Both the position numbers and the translations under genes were made by a program. From NCBI RefSeq assembly GCF_036884655.1, contig NC_088340.1:3239001-3303000 (forward strand): DNA of 64,000 nt. Direction: 5' to 3'. Positions 10,896-23,531 of this stretch are shown piece after piece; the first letter of the stretch is position 1, and every line of letters starts with the position of its first letter. This stretch comes from Musa acuminata AAA Group. Taxonomy: Eukaryota > Streptophyta > Magnoliopsida > Zingiberales > Musaceae. The notes under the pieces are model-generated. The model ran no database searches, was not told the DNA's origin, and was given only the letters and a program-made list of their open reading frames with translations.

Positions 10896-13800
10896 TTATG
10901 CAGCTATCCTGGTAATCTCTCCAGAGGAGCTTTCTTCCACTAGGGGGTAATGGGTTGCATCCGAGTCAGTCATAAGAAAACCTTGTTGATTCGGTGAGTT
11001 CTCACAGGTTGTGGCTTCAGGGTCTGCCACATCTCCATACTTACTGTTGGTAGCAGGAGATGTATTATAAGGTCCATCAGCCCGAAATGTGTAAGAGTCC
11101 ATGTCCTTGTTGTTGTAGTATCTTGCCCAAGATCCAATTCTTTGCCAGATTGGCTTATTGGAATCAATACCTTTTAGTTCATGCCAATTCTTATGGAGGA
11201 ACATAAGTAAGAATATGAAGAGGGCACAAGTCGATACCACTCCAGTGATCATAAAGAGTCCCCAGAAGTTACGGAAACTAAGATTATCTGAGCTGATAAT
11301 GCTACCTTGTTTTAGACAAGCATTCTGATCCCCAAACCATTTCCTCTCTATCTGTAGGATGCTGTCTCCATCAGTCAAATTCAGGATTGCCCTTGAAACA
11401 TCAGGAACCAGAGGGGAACCTTTGGGAAATACCTGCAGGAGTAGCAGGTGCTATCAGAATTAAGGTAAGCATTTGCACAATCATCTAATAAGCATTGTAA
11501 TATGGTTCAAGTAACAATTAGTTTCCTCATTACCATCACTAAGTTGCAAGTATTTCTTTACATTTGCATTTACAGTTGAATATATAGTTCTGAAACAATT
11601 CATTGTTATACATGGAACTGTTTGATATCAAAGTAAAGTTTATTGTTTTTATCTCACTTCATGATGTTCATTTGACACAATTTTACTTGGACCAAGTTTG
11701 GTTGTGGCGGAGACTAAGAATGTTGCAGACCAATATCAGATTATGTTTCGCTGAAGAAACAGAAAATACAAACTAACTTTAATCCAATTTTCTAGGAGAC
11801 AGCTCATATTCATTGCTTTGCTAATTTGCTGATAAATTCAAGCCTCTGAGAACTGTTGCATTTAATAAGTAGATCTACTTTCTGACTTCTCTTTATGATT
11901 TACTAGTTTTCTTTTGTTGTAAGTATTTCTACATGTGGAAGGCTCACAAAAGAGAACAAGAGAAATAACTGAACTCACAAATCCAAATCCTGCAGTCTTA
12001 TAAATCGGTCCAATCATAGTAAATCCCGTGCAGTGCTCTGCAAGAAATAGCTTGATGTATGGAATTTCATGGACAATAGCTGAAACACCACCATTCTGAC
12101 TTCCCTTTGAGAGGGCCTCAAAATATTCCCCAGTTGTCTCATAGGCCCTCAACTTTGACTCATCAAAGTTTAGTTGCTTCAAAAGACCTTCCACAAATGA
12201 TCCTTTATGATATCCGACATAGTCCCCATGCTTAAGGAGCTCATGCACATCAGTCACTGTTGGTTGAAGCTGTTGCACTGTGAGCATTGACGTCAAGCTA
12301 GCAGTGTAGCTTGATGTGAGTACCAACACCACGAATACCCATACAATTACAACAAACTTAGATAAGATATTCTCTATCTTCTCTCCTGCAAGCAAGCAAG
12401 AAAGAAACATTTGACACGATTCCTTTTGTCCAAGAAAGGGAAATGGTTCAAGCACACAGAAGGAGTGTCTTTGAAGGAAAAAAGGGCGAAGCATATAGGT
12501 GGGTCAACAATATTATGAGGCTGAAAAGTTCATATTATCCAACAAAATAGAAGTTTCTGAATGCTCTTTAAATTCAAGTGACATTTTTGAGTAACTGGTG
12601 CTTGTGCTAAAATTTAATACTCGTAGGGCAGAGAAATCTCTTACGCAACTGTGCGAGAAGACTAGTGTCGAGAAAGAGAAGAAAAAGATGGTCCCAAGCT
12701 GCTGGGAGAAGGGTCCCCTGAAATCAGTGTTTATCCTGTGCTCCATGACCCAAATGACAAAGCCTGTGTAGATGACAAATGCCAAACTTCCCAGCCACAT
12801 ATCCAGAGTCAATGGCTTTAAGAAAACCCATGCATTCTTCTTTGTACCATCTGTAACGGGAACTATCATTGATACACCTGATTCGGTAAATGGCAATGTG
12901 AAATCCACGTACAAAGATCTATTGTGTCTAATTGTTACATCCCCCACCACAGCGTCATATTTCTGTTCTCGTCCCATAAAAGCACAGGAGAAACAAGTTA
13001 TTGTAGTAAAATATTTTATGGCAAATTTAACGGACACTAAATTTGTGCCATTTAAGTGCAAGTGGAAAATTGAAAATGCTTGTTCCACAATTTGAAACTT
13101 ATAATAGTCCAGAAAATGATCATCTGTTCTATTTAATAGTTCAGACAATTCTGAGAAAAGCTGATTAAGCAGTCCATTACTTGCAACGCAAAAACTTGTC
13201 CGTATCAGTTATTATATGAGGAAGATTATAGTGTAATCCTTCTAACCACGTTATGTAATTAAAGACTATATTAAGTGGATTGAAAATAAAAAAAACATTC
13301 AATATATGTAAGAATTTTTAGTTGTAACTCTGCTTCCTCAATTTGTCAGGTAAACCATGAGTGGAGATAAACCATTTACAAACCACAACCAATATCCACG
13401 ATAATTTATTGAACAACTAGAAATGAATAAATCGATTGATGCCAAAGTATCAGATTCTTAAACAGCATGAAATCTGTTGTTTAATTATACTAGATGCACT
13501 ACTTGTTATTATCATTAGTTAGCTACATCTTTCTTGCTCTTATTCATTTCTCACCTGAAGATAGACTTGGTAGGTGAGATCATTATATGAACCTCCTAGC
13601 TCCCCTTGTATAGTCTTAAATGGAATATACTCATAAGGAATAGAGTAGCGTAACTTCTTTATTACTGTTTCAAAAACATCGATGCAATATCCATTTCCCA
13701 TGGTTGAATTTGTAACAGGATCTGTTTCTACATTCATGAGATGAGGAAATCCTTGGGTGACTGGAACTCCAATCCTTAGCTTCTTTCCACTTACCGGAAT

Positions 13801-16800
13801 CTCCCATCCCTTTGGCACTGCATTGTAGTCCCCTGGCCAGATCACAGTATTCAGATCAGTAATCAAGGTTGAATACCCTTTAGTATTATTCAGCTGTTTT
13901 GAGATTCCATATTCTGGGGTCCAAAAGCCTATCCCTCTTTCTCCTTTACCAACCACATTAATTATTTGGAATATAGAGGATCGCAATTGTCTATCGATGA
14001 GATAAAACTCACCACTTAAACCTTTAAATCTACTCTCCAGTATTGCTTTCAAAAGCTTTGGACCATTCATCGAAGCTCCTAACGTTTCCAAGACTGTTGA
14101 GTTTGGGACAATTCTCGGCTTTCTAAAGCTAGCAACTTTGATACCGATCTTCTCAGCTGCCATTGCCACGGCCCAAACTGTATCATAAGCCCATAGTGCA
14201 AATATGCTCAATTCGGCTTGCTGATCATTGGGATGATCTTGCTGAAATCTCCGCTTCCATCTGGTAGTGAAATCATCAAGTTTTCTTGTCTTGGGTACAT
14301 ACAACTTCACCCCTAAGGTGCCCTGCATTGATTCAATGACAGAAGGGTCAAGTGAGTCTATGATGTTTGCGAGACCATCACTCATTATCCACACAAACCC
14401 TCCAGTCATCATCCCTGCCTCCTTAGCATTTAAAAAGAGACGGGAACCCATAAAAGATGACACGTGCACAATGAAGATCCTTGTTTGCATGGTCATCAGT
14501 TTGTAAAGTTCTTCCATGATTTGATCATCGGTTGCTGATACTGGTATGACACTGTGATAGGGTACACGTGTATCTATTCCTTGCAAGGCATTTACCAGGA
14601 TAGGTATAACACCCCTACCATAGTCAGTGTCCTCATAAATCAATACCACCTCTCTCCATCCATAAGCCTTGATAATGGAGGAGATGCTGTTCACCTGAGA
14701 TGAGTCATTCAATGTTGTTCTGACAAAGTATGGGATAAGGGAGGAGGTCAGTGTGGGGCTTGTTGCAGAAAAAGAGATAATTGGAACCTGACTTCTGTCA
14801 CCAAGCTCCGCAACAAAAGCTGCTTGAGAGGATTTCTGGGGTCCTATGATGACTTCCACCTCAGAGTTCTCTATCAAATCCAGAGCTGGTACATATGAAA
14901 TTAACAGGTTTCAGCTGGAAGAAAACTGTAGTGGAAGAGCTTAATAAAATTCTACTGGTTATAAAGCATTGAACAATATGTGAAGGGAAAAGGAACCAAA
15001 AATAAATAACCCTTTTTCCATTTGAGAAAATTTAAAAATAACTTATGGGAGTAAGATCCTTAAATCCCAATTTTGTGTCAAGACATATTATAGAAGTTTC
15101 TAGCATTATGTGTGATGGGGAACATCTAGATTTATAAAGGATTTCAGAAGAATTTATACTAGGCAAAACAAAAAATATCATTAATTAGTTGGTCTAGAAA
15201 TTCTAAAAATTGTGTGAAAATGTGAAGTGTCATTTGGTCTTTTCTAGGTGTAAACATTGGAACTCTGCTTTTGTAAAGTGTGCACTTATATTAAGTGCAC
15301 TCTTTTTCTTCTCTGCTATAATAAGTTCTAAAACTATTTAGGTCTCTTAAAAGTCACATTTTTGGTTTCTAGGAGGTATAAAAGTTTCCTAGGAGGTTAC
15401 TCTTGGTGATCACTGCTTACATTGATTGTCCTAAGGCTTCTAAACCCCTACAAATAGTAAGCTTGTCAATATTATGAAGAAACGAAAAAATCTTGCATCT
15501 TCTCTCTTCTCTAATCTCTAATCTTAATCTTCTCTTTCTGATTTCTTTCTCAGATTTGAAGAAACACTTCAGATTTCTTTCTCTCCTCTCTAATATCTAA
15601 TCTCACTCTTCTCTTGTTCTATTTCTCTTGCTCTCTCTCTTTTTCTCTACCCTATTCTACATCAATATGTTTGTCATTTCTATATCATGTTAAAAATACT
15701 GGACTGCAGACCTGAATTTTATCCTCTTGTTAAAAATACTTCATATGAATGTAAATCCAAGCGACAGGTGGATCAAGCTGTCAGCAGCATAGTATTATGT
15801 GGTACAGCAAATCCCATTCAAAATTAATGATAAAAAAATAAATTATTCGAGATTAACCAGTATTCATCTTTTGTGAAAATTATACATATAACCTTAGTTA
15901 ATGTGCTAGATTTTCATTAGTAATCAATGTGAACACCTTCATGGATAAGAAGAATGTGGAGGATCTGAACCATTATTAAGTGTTAATTTTTGGTGAATAA
16001 CAAAAATTGAAACACTATTGCAATTTTTTGATTTTGCTCAAAACTTTGTTCAACTTATGGTTGACTGGAGAACTTGTCCAATTACAAAAGTTCAGAAGAA
16101 AGACTTTGAAGGTTCCAGAAATAAATTTCAACTTCTTAAACTGACCTAGATTGTTTCTGATTGATGAATAAAATACTCGTAGCTGTATAAGAGTTTACGT
16201 TTTCATGGTACTCTTCCATGTTTTGTTCTCTTTCTGTTTAGTGTTTGTTTTGTTCTTTTATTTTCCCACTTTTTGCTAAAAGGGAGCAGGAGAAACGTAC
16301 TGTGACAGGGAAAAACTTGCATTTTAAGCAGTGGATACTTGCTGTATCACTCTGTTCAAAGTTTGTGGTATTTATTGTCTTGTCATAATGCCATCCATAA
16401 TTTATGGTCTATCTTCACATATTAAAGGCTCTTTCTTATTCTCATGGTAAGAGTAGTAGGTGACCATTGACTTTCTTTGTATGGAAAATAATAAAGAAAT
16501 TGTCAGCTTACTTTTTAGAACAAATCAAAAATGCCAAGTTGACTTTCTTTGTTATGAAACTGCTTGACACTTTCCTAGATTCTTGTGAATGGTTTTCACA
16601 TTGATCAAGATAATAGCAACTATACATGAGTCAGGCAAACATTCCTATATTATTTCTCTTGATTAACCTGAATGGATTCGTATTCTACTAATTTAGGTAC
16701 AAGAGAGTGGGATGCATAACTGCAGAATTAGAGTTACTGCTGTTTTGTTCATCTTTTTCTCCTTGTTGTGGAAAGAAGATGGGCTTGGACTACTCAAAAT

Positions 16801-17093
16801 GAGATATGGAAGAACAAAAAGCTACCTGCTGATGCAGCTTGGATCACATCACTCTTGGAATCCTTGGTGTGGAAAACTATCCTGGAAGTGTAGTTCCCAT
16901 GCATGGCATAGAAGTCCTCAACTGCCATGGAAATACTGGTAGAACCCATCTTCCCCACCAACGTGCCCAGGTCGAGGATGACTCCTACATGGAAAGCAGC
17001 AGTCGAGTTCCTGCTTCCATTCTGAGCTGCTGCTGCTGCTGCTAGAACAAAGCATGAATAAACAAAGAGGAAGAATCGAGTTGTTCTCTCCAT
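10896..17093 (-). CDS. GLR: Glutamate receptor-like channel GLR-A (clade II-like), five exons
   Basis: Plant GLRs are tetrameric amino-acid-gated cation (calcium) channels of plasma or inner membranes. Exons, in gene order: 17093-16826, 14885-13555, 12962-12650, 12385-11979, 11432-10896; phases agree and give 951 aa. A signal peptide (about residues 1-24) precedes the Venus-flytrap ligand-binding region (GVILDLGTLVGKMG; later VIIGPQKSS and ISFSATSPTL). Then come ligand-binding lobe S1 (GKKLRIGVPV, YCIDVF, DAVVGD, LPFTESGVSM), M1 (WLGSLAFVIYTGFVIWVMEH), the pore loop (GTIFFFSFSTLVFSH), M3 with SYTASLTSMLTVQQLQPTV, S2 (GPIYKTAGFGF) and M4 (FWGLFMITGVV). All key parts are present. The exon 3 donor is GTTGCG, chosen because it keeps frame (A|GA = Arg). 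Intron 1 is 1940 bp. Exons are AT-rich, unlike GLR-B and GLR-C. I assign clade II from the N-terminal wording. Confidence 0.93.
15080..15680 (+). mobile_element. LTR-like fragment inside GLR-A intron 1
   Basis: The stretch around 15350-15670 has the look of an LTR: a TATA-like CTACAAATAG near 15448, then a pyrimidine-rich leader with repeated TCTCTAATCTCTAATC and CTCTTTTTCTCTACCC. It lies opposite to the gene. Ends and target-site duplication could not be fixed, so the coordinates are approximate and the class is inferred. Confidence 0.35.
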
Positions 17094-17131
17094 GAGCTAT
17101 GGTTGTCCAAAGCAAACCCAAAAAGGTCTCC

Positions 17132-17137
17132 TTTATA
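17132..17137 (-). promoter_or_regulatory. Candidate TATA box of GLR-A
   Basis: On the minus strand CTATAAAGGAG lies about 40 bases before the GLR-A start codon. If used, the 5' UTR would be only around 10 bases, so transcription may start elsewhere. Confidence 0.35.
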
Positions 17138-18885
17138 GATGCTGGTAAACTCTGAAGTCAACTACCAATTTTATACCTGAACAAATTAAGTTAGGCTTTG
17201 GAGGGCAAACTGGTGATTATGCATTTTGATATCATATCGGATGGTTGAAACGGTGATTGTTGTTGGGGAGTTTGATAGATTAGATAGTATCCCTCTTTTC
17301 AGCATAATATTACATGATTCTATTTTGTTTTCCCTTTCTTGCGAGAGTTTTCCTTGAGGAGCAGAAGATGGAAGCTCTTCGGGTGGTGATTGAAGAGGAG
17401 AAAGATGAGGTAGTGCACGACCCTTAACAGGTAGGGATCTTTTAGGTTTTTCTTTCTCTCTATATTGTTGTTTTCACTGCACAAATGATTTTGGTATGAT
17501 CACATGAACATCCTCTCTTGCTATATATCTGGATAAAGAATGTGTTTTCTTTTATACTATGTATTATGCATGCGAAATATTCATCCAAGAAACCTGATAG
17601 CATTCTGAATTCCTAGAGTTTCCTCCCACCATCATTGGGGTGGGAAAGGAATGTTGTTATGGCTGCGTGCAGCCATACAGCAACCCTATGAATAGGTGAA
17701 ATTCTATGCATATACCTTTATATGATATCTTAGATTGTTACACATGGATGAATGCCTATCATGATGTATATGCATGTTATTGTGAAATACTTGATGTTGT
17801 TACATGAAGAGTTCCTGATGCTTGTGATATGATTATGTACGATATTGTGATGATGATTATGGACACTTGATTTTCTATCAAGGGTAGTAGGCCAATACTA
17901 ATAAGGCGATTCCCTTCAGATGCTTATGAGACCTTAAGGGATTAGCGAGTCGTCAAACGTGATGATTGTTCGGTCTCCTGCTCGGGATGGAGGAGTTGTG
18001 TCGTCACCATAGCGGGTGAGACATCACTCCATCAGTTGTCGAGAGTGTGACATGATTCCTTTCTACCGGCTATCGAGAGAGTCGAGTCATCTCGATGAGT
18101 AAGACGTCTCCATCTATTATTGAGAGAGTGCATCTCGAGCGTCCAAATGCCATTGATGATATATGTGCGCAATGATGCATGATTGCATAAGTTTGATGAT
18201 GTTATTTGTTATTATCTATAGAAGAATTCTTTTCTACTCTTTTTTTTTATTGACCCTATCGATTCATGCATAATATATGATTAGCTTTTACATATGATAT
18301 TTATGTATATAGCATATTGTTGTTAGCTTACCCTTGACTTATTTCTTTTCTCTACTGCACATTTGTGCTTATTTTATTGTTTACCGGATTGCAACAAAGA
18401 TTGAAAGGAGGATTCTTTCAGAGCTTGGGTGGAGAGTTACATGAAATGAACGAAAGACCAGACGACTTGATTGTCAGCTTGATGATATTTATTTTATAAT
18501 ATACATTCCTTGAAGATTATATATTATAAATGATTTGTAACTTTATAAGATGAATTTTGGGGTGATGGTTTACTCACAGTGCAATTTACTAGCTTGACAA
18601 AGTCTTTTACACGTTGGTTTGGCACATGTAATATATTACACTATCTGGATGTATTTTATTGAGCTACATGATGTCTGACTAAGACAGTAATCCCACATAT
18701 TATTATTACATGTTCTAAGATCTTTGGCACCGTGCTTCGACTGCGTATATGCAAGACCTGATGCTTATTAAGCCACTGGAATGTGATATCGTCATCATTA
18801 GGAGTCGGCTCATTTTTTAATGGGAGTTAAGGAGTGATGACGGATTCTTTGTTGGTATCTCAATTGGGATCTCTTTTGCAGACTG

Positions 18886-18981
18886 CGACACACCATTTCC
18901 AGGCGTTTACTTTGTACATGAAAGATCCAAGAAAACAGATTGTCAAAGCGTTGACTAATTATTTTTCAGTTCCTGAGGTAA
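18886..18981 (+). other. Exon-like segment, unidentified
   Basis: A 96-base open stretch is bounded by TTTTGCAG on the left and GAG|GTAAGAGG on the right. Read in the frame that uses its whole length it gives 32 residues beginning TATHHFQAF and ending NYFSVPE, without a stop. No family is recognised. It may be one exon of a decayed or captured gene. Confidence 0.25.
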
Positions 18982-19510
18982 GAGGCTAACTATGATATAA
19001 GATCTATTTTTTCCCTTAAAATATTAATTTATTTTATAGATTTTTTTAAAAAAAATATATTTTGGATATTTTTCAATCAATTTGCTCATTTTATTTTTTT
19101 TTCAAATAGCGCTTCTAATTTGAAAATTACTCAAAGTGTTCCTGAATTTTTTTTTCGTTTGCTACAATATTTTTAGCATGTTACAATGTTTTGGCCATCA
19201 TAACAAAAATACCATAAAACTTAATTAAAAATATTATAAATGATATAAATAGAATCTTAACATTAACCAAACTAACTATAAACCTAAAAATATAATATTA
19301 TAATGATCTATAAGCTATGATAACCAGAGAGACACGATATAATATTACTTATAATATTTTTTAATATCATTTATAATATTTTTAGTATATAAAAATACTA
19401 TAAATGTTATTAAAAATACCATAAAGGACCCAAATAAAAATATTATAATAATTAAAAATGATATATATATATATATATATATAATTTCTAAGGAAATTGC
19501 CCGTGAAATA

Positions 19511-19563
19511 CATATCGTTATAATCGTAGATATTTTAGTCAGAGAACATATCGTTATAATCGT
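19511..19563 (+). repeat. Direct repeat of a 17-mer upstream of a leader-like region
   Basis: CATATCGTTATAATCGT occurs at 19511-19527 and again at 19547-19563, 36 bases apart. It sits just before the promoter-like stretch at 19.6 kb and could be a pair of regulatory sites or a trace of slippage. Confidence 0.6.
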
Positions 19564-19639
19564 GTCCGAGAGATTATAACGCTTCGTTACGTGGACCCTT
19601 TACAACGAATACATAAAAACCGAGGCGCCGAATTCTGTT

Positions 19640-20245
19640 CGCCTCAAACTCTCCCGCTTCAGTTCGCGGCCAAAATACGCATCTCCTCTTCCGTCCGCTG
19701 TCCCGTAGGGTTTTCCTCATAGATCACTCCTATCGTTTCGGATTCCTCGTCAGGGATCACATCGGAGCAGTGGATCTCCGATTTCGTTCCTTTGAGGTTC
19801 TTTTTGTTCCTCTGTTATGCACTTCCTCTTCGTCGACGAATTCGGAGCGGGTTTTGTGCGAATCCCGATCGCTCTTCAGGTTCTTGGATTAGCAATCTCA
19901 TCCTTTCCCGTTTCTTGGATGCACTTTGATTAGAATTTTGAGAAGGATAATTGTGGTACCAAATTTCTTTATGCTAATTTTGCGAACTGATTTGGAAATT
20001 GGGTTTTCCTTGAAGATCGAGGGTAGTATTCTCATTGTACTTTTGATCTAATTTACTGCTTTGTTAACTGATTGTATTTCTCAGATAAGCCACAAGCGAT
20101 GAAAAAACCCGAGTCGGCGCTCTACTGTTTAGAGCGCTGCTCTGTGAGGATGCGAAAGCGAAGGTCTGTATACAATGCACAAATGGATCTAAAGCTTAAA
20201 CAAAGATTTGAAGACCTAGGCAGTGAGTTTCATAGATTTATTTAG
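19640..20245 (+). other. Promoter/5' UTR-like region and a small open frame, unidentified
   Basis: From about 19640 the sequence becomes a pyrimidine-rich, moderately GC leader with a telo-box-like TAGGGTTTTCC near 19707, typical of housekeeping plant promoters. A TTTCTCAG acceptor near 20083 precedes an ATG at 20099 and a 48-codon frame to a TAG at 20243-20245 (starts MKKPESALYCLERC). A donor-like AAG|GTCTGT lies within it, so the first 22 codons may be an exon of a longer gene. I do not recognise the product. Confidence 0.25.
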
Positions 20246-21619
20246 ATAAAGCATTTGTTTGATAGATCAAAGATGCCTATCTCAAACACTTGCTAGATCA
20301 GCCTTTGAAGTTAAGTAATATGGAAAAGTAGTCTTTAAAGGGTTGATTTCATACAAAGTAGGGTCCTGAAGATTCAAAGAGAAGAACAGACTGAAATGCA
20401 AACTGCCAAAGTTCAAGTGGAAATTATTTAAGGAACTGGGTTTTGAAGACACCTGTGGAAATCTAATTTATACAACCCAATCAGAAAGTTCTTGAGCTTT
20501 TATAATTTACATCAATGAGGCTTAGAAACATAATAGGAACTCAAAAGTGTAAATTGCTGAGCACTTCAAGTGATAACTAACATAGATTATGTGGAAGTTT
20601 GCCCTATCTGAAAGATATATTAAAAATGTCCAGAAATTATGTAATATAATCACAAGTAAATGACTTGGCATGAATTGAGTTCATTAGAAGCTAAAGCAAA
20701 TGTCAAATTCTCTTTCACAAGGAATGCAAATAATTTGGAAGAGTTTTGGATTTTCCTAACCAACTAGAATGGAAAAGAGAACCTATTGAAACTTTTCTTT
20801 TGCTTTATGTTTGAAAGTTCAAGAAACAGATTATTTTTTTCCCCTTTCGAATGATCTCTTTTTTTGCCAACTATCGTTTCTGCCCCCAATATTTTGGAAT
20901 TTCATTAGATGGAACTATAGTTTGAGATTGTTGTTATTTTCTGTTGCGCAGAAAGACATGCATGCATGCACAAGCAGAGATGTAAATGCATATTCGATTT
21001 TGCATATTAATATTAGGAAAGGCTTATAGCAGAAAACTTAGATGGATAGGTTGATGTATTCAGATGATTTTGTTAGCTCATAGGCTAAAATGTGACTGAG
21101 TTTGTGGTTACCACAAATGATGGAAGGCTCCAATCAGCCCCAGCTTGAAATCGATTGTGAAAAACCATGCTCTTGACAACTGTACATGCTTACCAGGTTT
21201 GATTATCTAGTTTGAAACTGGAACAACAAAAGTTTGGAATTCCTTCTTTTCTTAACTATTATGGTCTTTGAAGTTATGTTTAAAATTTATCTTCTAATTA
21301 AACTAGTATGCCTTTGAAGTCTTCCTGGAGAATTTTTTTTTGCATTATAAAATCATTTGAGGATCTTGATATGCTTTATTTATTTCTTTGGATTAATTTT
21401 AAATTTCTTTTGTTGGAATTAGTTTTGGATATTACCTTTATTTTCTTTCCTTTTGCTTTTGCTAGTTTGATGATGAGGCATGGCAATGGCAAATTTAGCG
21501 AGAGCTGTGTTCTTTTGGATCTTGCTTTGATGAATGAGCCTACTGGTACGAGTCCCTAACTTGTGTTAAATTAATGCACATCGAGTTATAATATATATAT
21601 TTTTTAGCTCAACAGAAAA

Positions 21620-22130
21620 TTAATTTTTATTCAGCAAGAAAGCGAATATGGCCATCTCCTTTCTTATTAGAAGAGATCAAAACCTCCAAGTCCCAAGGAA
21701 ACACATCATACCAGAATTCATTATAATGGTTTACCCTTTCAAACTTTGCTAACCAATGCGCAACACAGTAAGCTTCTCTAAAAATGTGCGTTATCCTATA
21801 TATATTCACTGAAATGTTGAAGCAATCTAACAATATCTCGAAGTATGTTAGTGATCATCCAAGGAGGAGTTATCTTGGTATTCAACATCGTGATTAGGCT
21901 TTCCGCATCACATTCGATGTGGATTCTTTGTATGCCCTTATTTCTTGCTGCCAATAGCCCTTCTTTAATTGTGACAATTTCATTATGTAAGGCAGATCTA
22001 TCCATGGTATCCCTGCATCTTGTAAAAACAGCAAACCCCTCATCAGTTCTCAAAATAAAACTTATATCATCATCCTGCTGTATTGAGCTTGTGCCAACCC
22101 TTCTCTAGTTTGCTAAGAGTCACATACACA
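21620..22130 (-). pseudogene. Broken retroelement RNase H-like (RVT_3) fragment
   Basis: Two overlapping minus-strand frames (22053-21796 and 21833-21627) together read as the RNase H-like domain found at the end of plant non-LTR retrotransposon proteins. The features are EGLLAARNKGIQRIHIECDA, a mid-domain Asp, an INILRDIV-like helix, and the VAHWLAKFER ending typical of this domain. The two parts are shifted relative to each other, and upstream codons with similarity are interrupted by stops. It is a dead piece, with no reverse transcriptase visible nearby. Confidence 0.7.
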
Positions 22131-23139
22131 CTACTCTCAGATCCATTGGAACATGTGGTGCGATTACAATCTATAATGAAATTAACTAAAATTATGTAAA
22201 GGTTAGGTCTCACCCGTTGAGTTTAGCATCATTTTGGACCTTTCATATTATCCACAAAATATTTACAATAGTGACTTTCAAGATCAAGCTATTATCATGG
22301 GCCGTATCATTACCTTCCACGAGCCAACAGCCTTGCTTTCAAATATTTAAGTGCTAAAATTGTATGGCAAGCTTCTATCGATATAGTTGACACACTTCGA
22401 AAGTGACAACACATTCAAAAATAAATAAATGAAGAGGAATCTGCAGCCTGATTACACGAGGGACTGTTATAATATGCAGTTATTGTTTGATAGTCATTAA
22501 TTGCAAATTGATTGCCTCTATCGTGATTGATATCAATCGATTTTGTCTTCACCATCAGTTCCCCTTGTTAAATCCTTTACAGGATAATGCGTCTGAAATT
22601 GTCCTTGTTTGCTTTAATTGTTTTTTGCTTTCCTAATATTTCCTATGGCTCTCTTGCTGAAACTTTTTTCTAGCTTATGACGTATTTTACAGTCACCTAA
22701 CACAATTTCACTCGTTATATAAACTTTCTGCATAAGATATCTGATGCCTTCTATAACCATACCAAATGAATCGTTGAGGAAAATAGGTTTTGTAATGTTT
22801 CCTTATGCATTTCTTCATTGTGTTGTTGGCACCACGATGAAGTCTTATTATAGGTTTTGGTCTCCTTTCTCCACGAATAATATTGAACCTTAAGACTCAT
22901 GATGCGTTTATAGAAATAAAATTTGATTCTTTAAAGAGTATTCTTCTTATTTAGATCCCTAATCTAAATTTAAATCTTAATCTATCAAAGAATTTAAATT
23001 TAATTAGGACCCTCCTAAATAGTTAAAATCTGATTAGGATTCTTAAATTATTTAAGAATCTTGACGAATCTAACGTGTGATTTAACAAAATTGAGGGCTT
23101 TAAGAAGGGTAGCAACTTTGTGTCATCACGGGGCTCCAG
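22131..23139. other. Intergenic region, nothing certain
   Basis: About 1 kb of AT-rich sequence. The first 250 bases may be the decayed upstream part of the minus-strand retroelement fragment. Between 22905 and 23060 short motifs such as AATTTAAAT and TAGGA recur in both orientations. No gene is visible. Confidence 0.4.
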
Positions 23140-23286
23140 ACGTTCCGAAGGCGGCATCCGGCAGCAACATTGCGGTTGTCTTCAGTCTTCAAAATGGAAC
23201 CAGTTGTAGCCGAGTCATCTGCAAGACTGAAGGAAGCATCACATTCCATTCCAAGTGGTGCAGGAGGTGGAGAGCAAAATGTTCAG
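23140..23286 (+). other. Exon-like segment at the edge of the GLR duplication
   Basis: Exactly 49 codons are open between a GGCTCCAG acceptor-like site and CAG|GTTATG. The frame contains ATGGAACCAGTTGTAGCC and encodes a Ser/Ala/Gly/Glu-rich peptide (MEPVVAESSARLKEASHS...). The tandem duplication that carries GLR-B starts right after it (about 23288) and the second copy does not include it. It may be a captured exon fragment. No family is recognised. Confidence 0.25.
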
Positions 23287-23531
23287 GTTATGAACAGAAG
23301 GCCCCATTAGACTTTTAAGTAGGTTTACAATTGAGTGGCATCAATGGAGTCCTGGTTAGATGCCCAGTGACAATGCATGAGGTTATGAGACAAACGGGAG
23401 CAGGACATGAACAAGATCATCACGCTTCCTGGACCTCAGTCATTTCTACGGGCTATTGGGTTCCGTAGAGGAGATTCCTTCTTCCGGCGAAGTAAAACTG
23501 AGCCGTGAATGATTGGATTTGCTCACAGGGC

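Larger units (their letters stand above)
17138..21599. other. Intergenic region with AT-rich repeats, exon-like pieces and leader-like sequence
   Basis: No long coding frame. 17.6-18.2 kb is moderately GC with phrases such as TCATCTCGATGAGTAAGACG that suggest degenerate retrotransposon sequence. 18886-18981 is a short exon-like segment. 19.0-19.5 kb is very AT-rich, including a TA microsatellite at about 19460-19482. 19.6-19.9 kb resembles a promoter and 5' UTR of a plus-strand gene. Confidence 0.4.
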
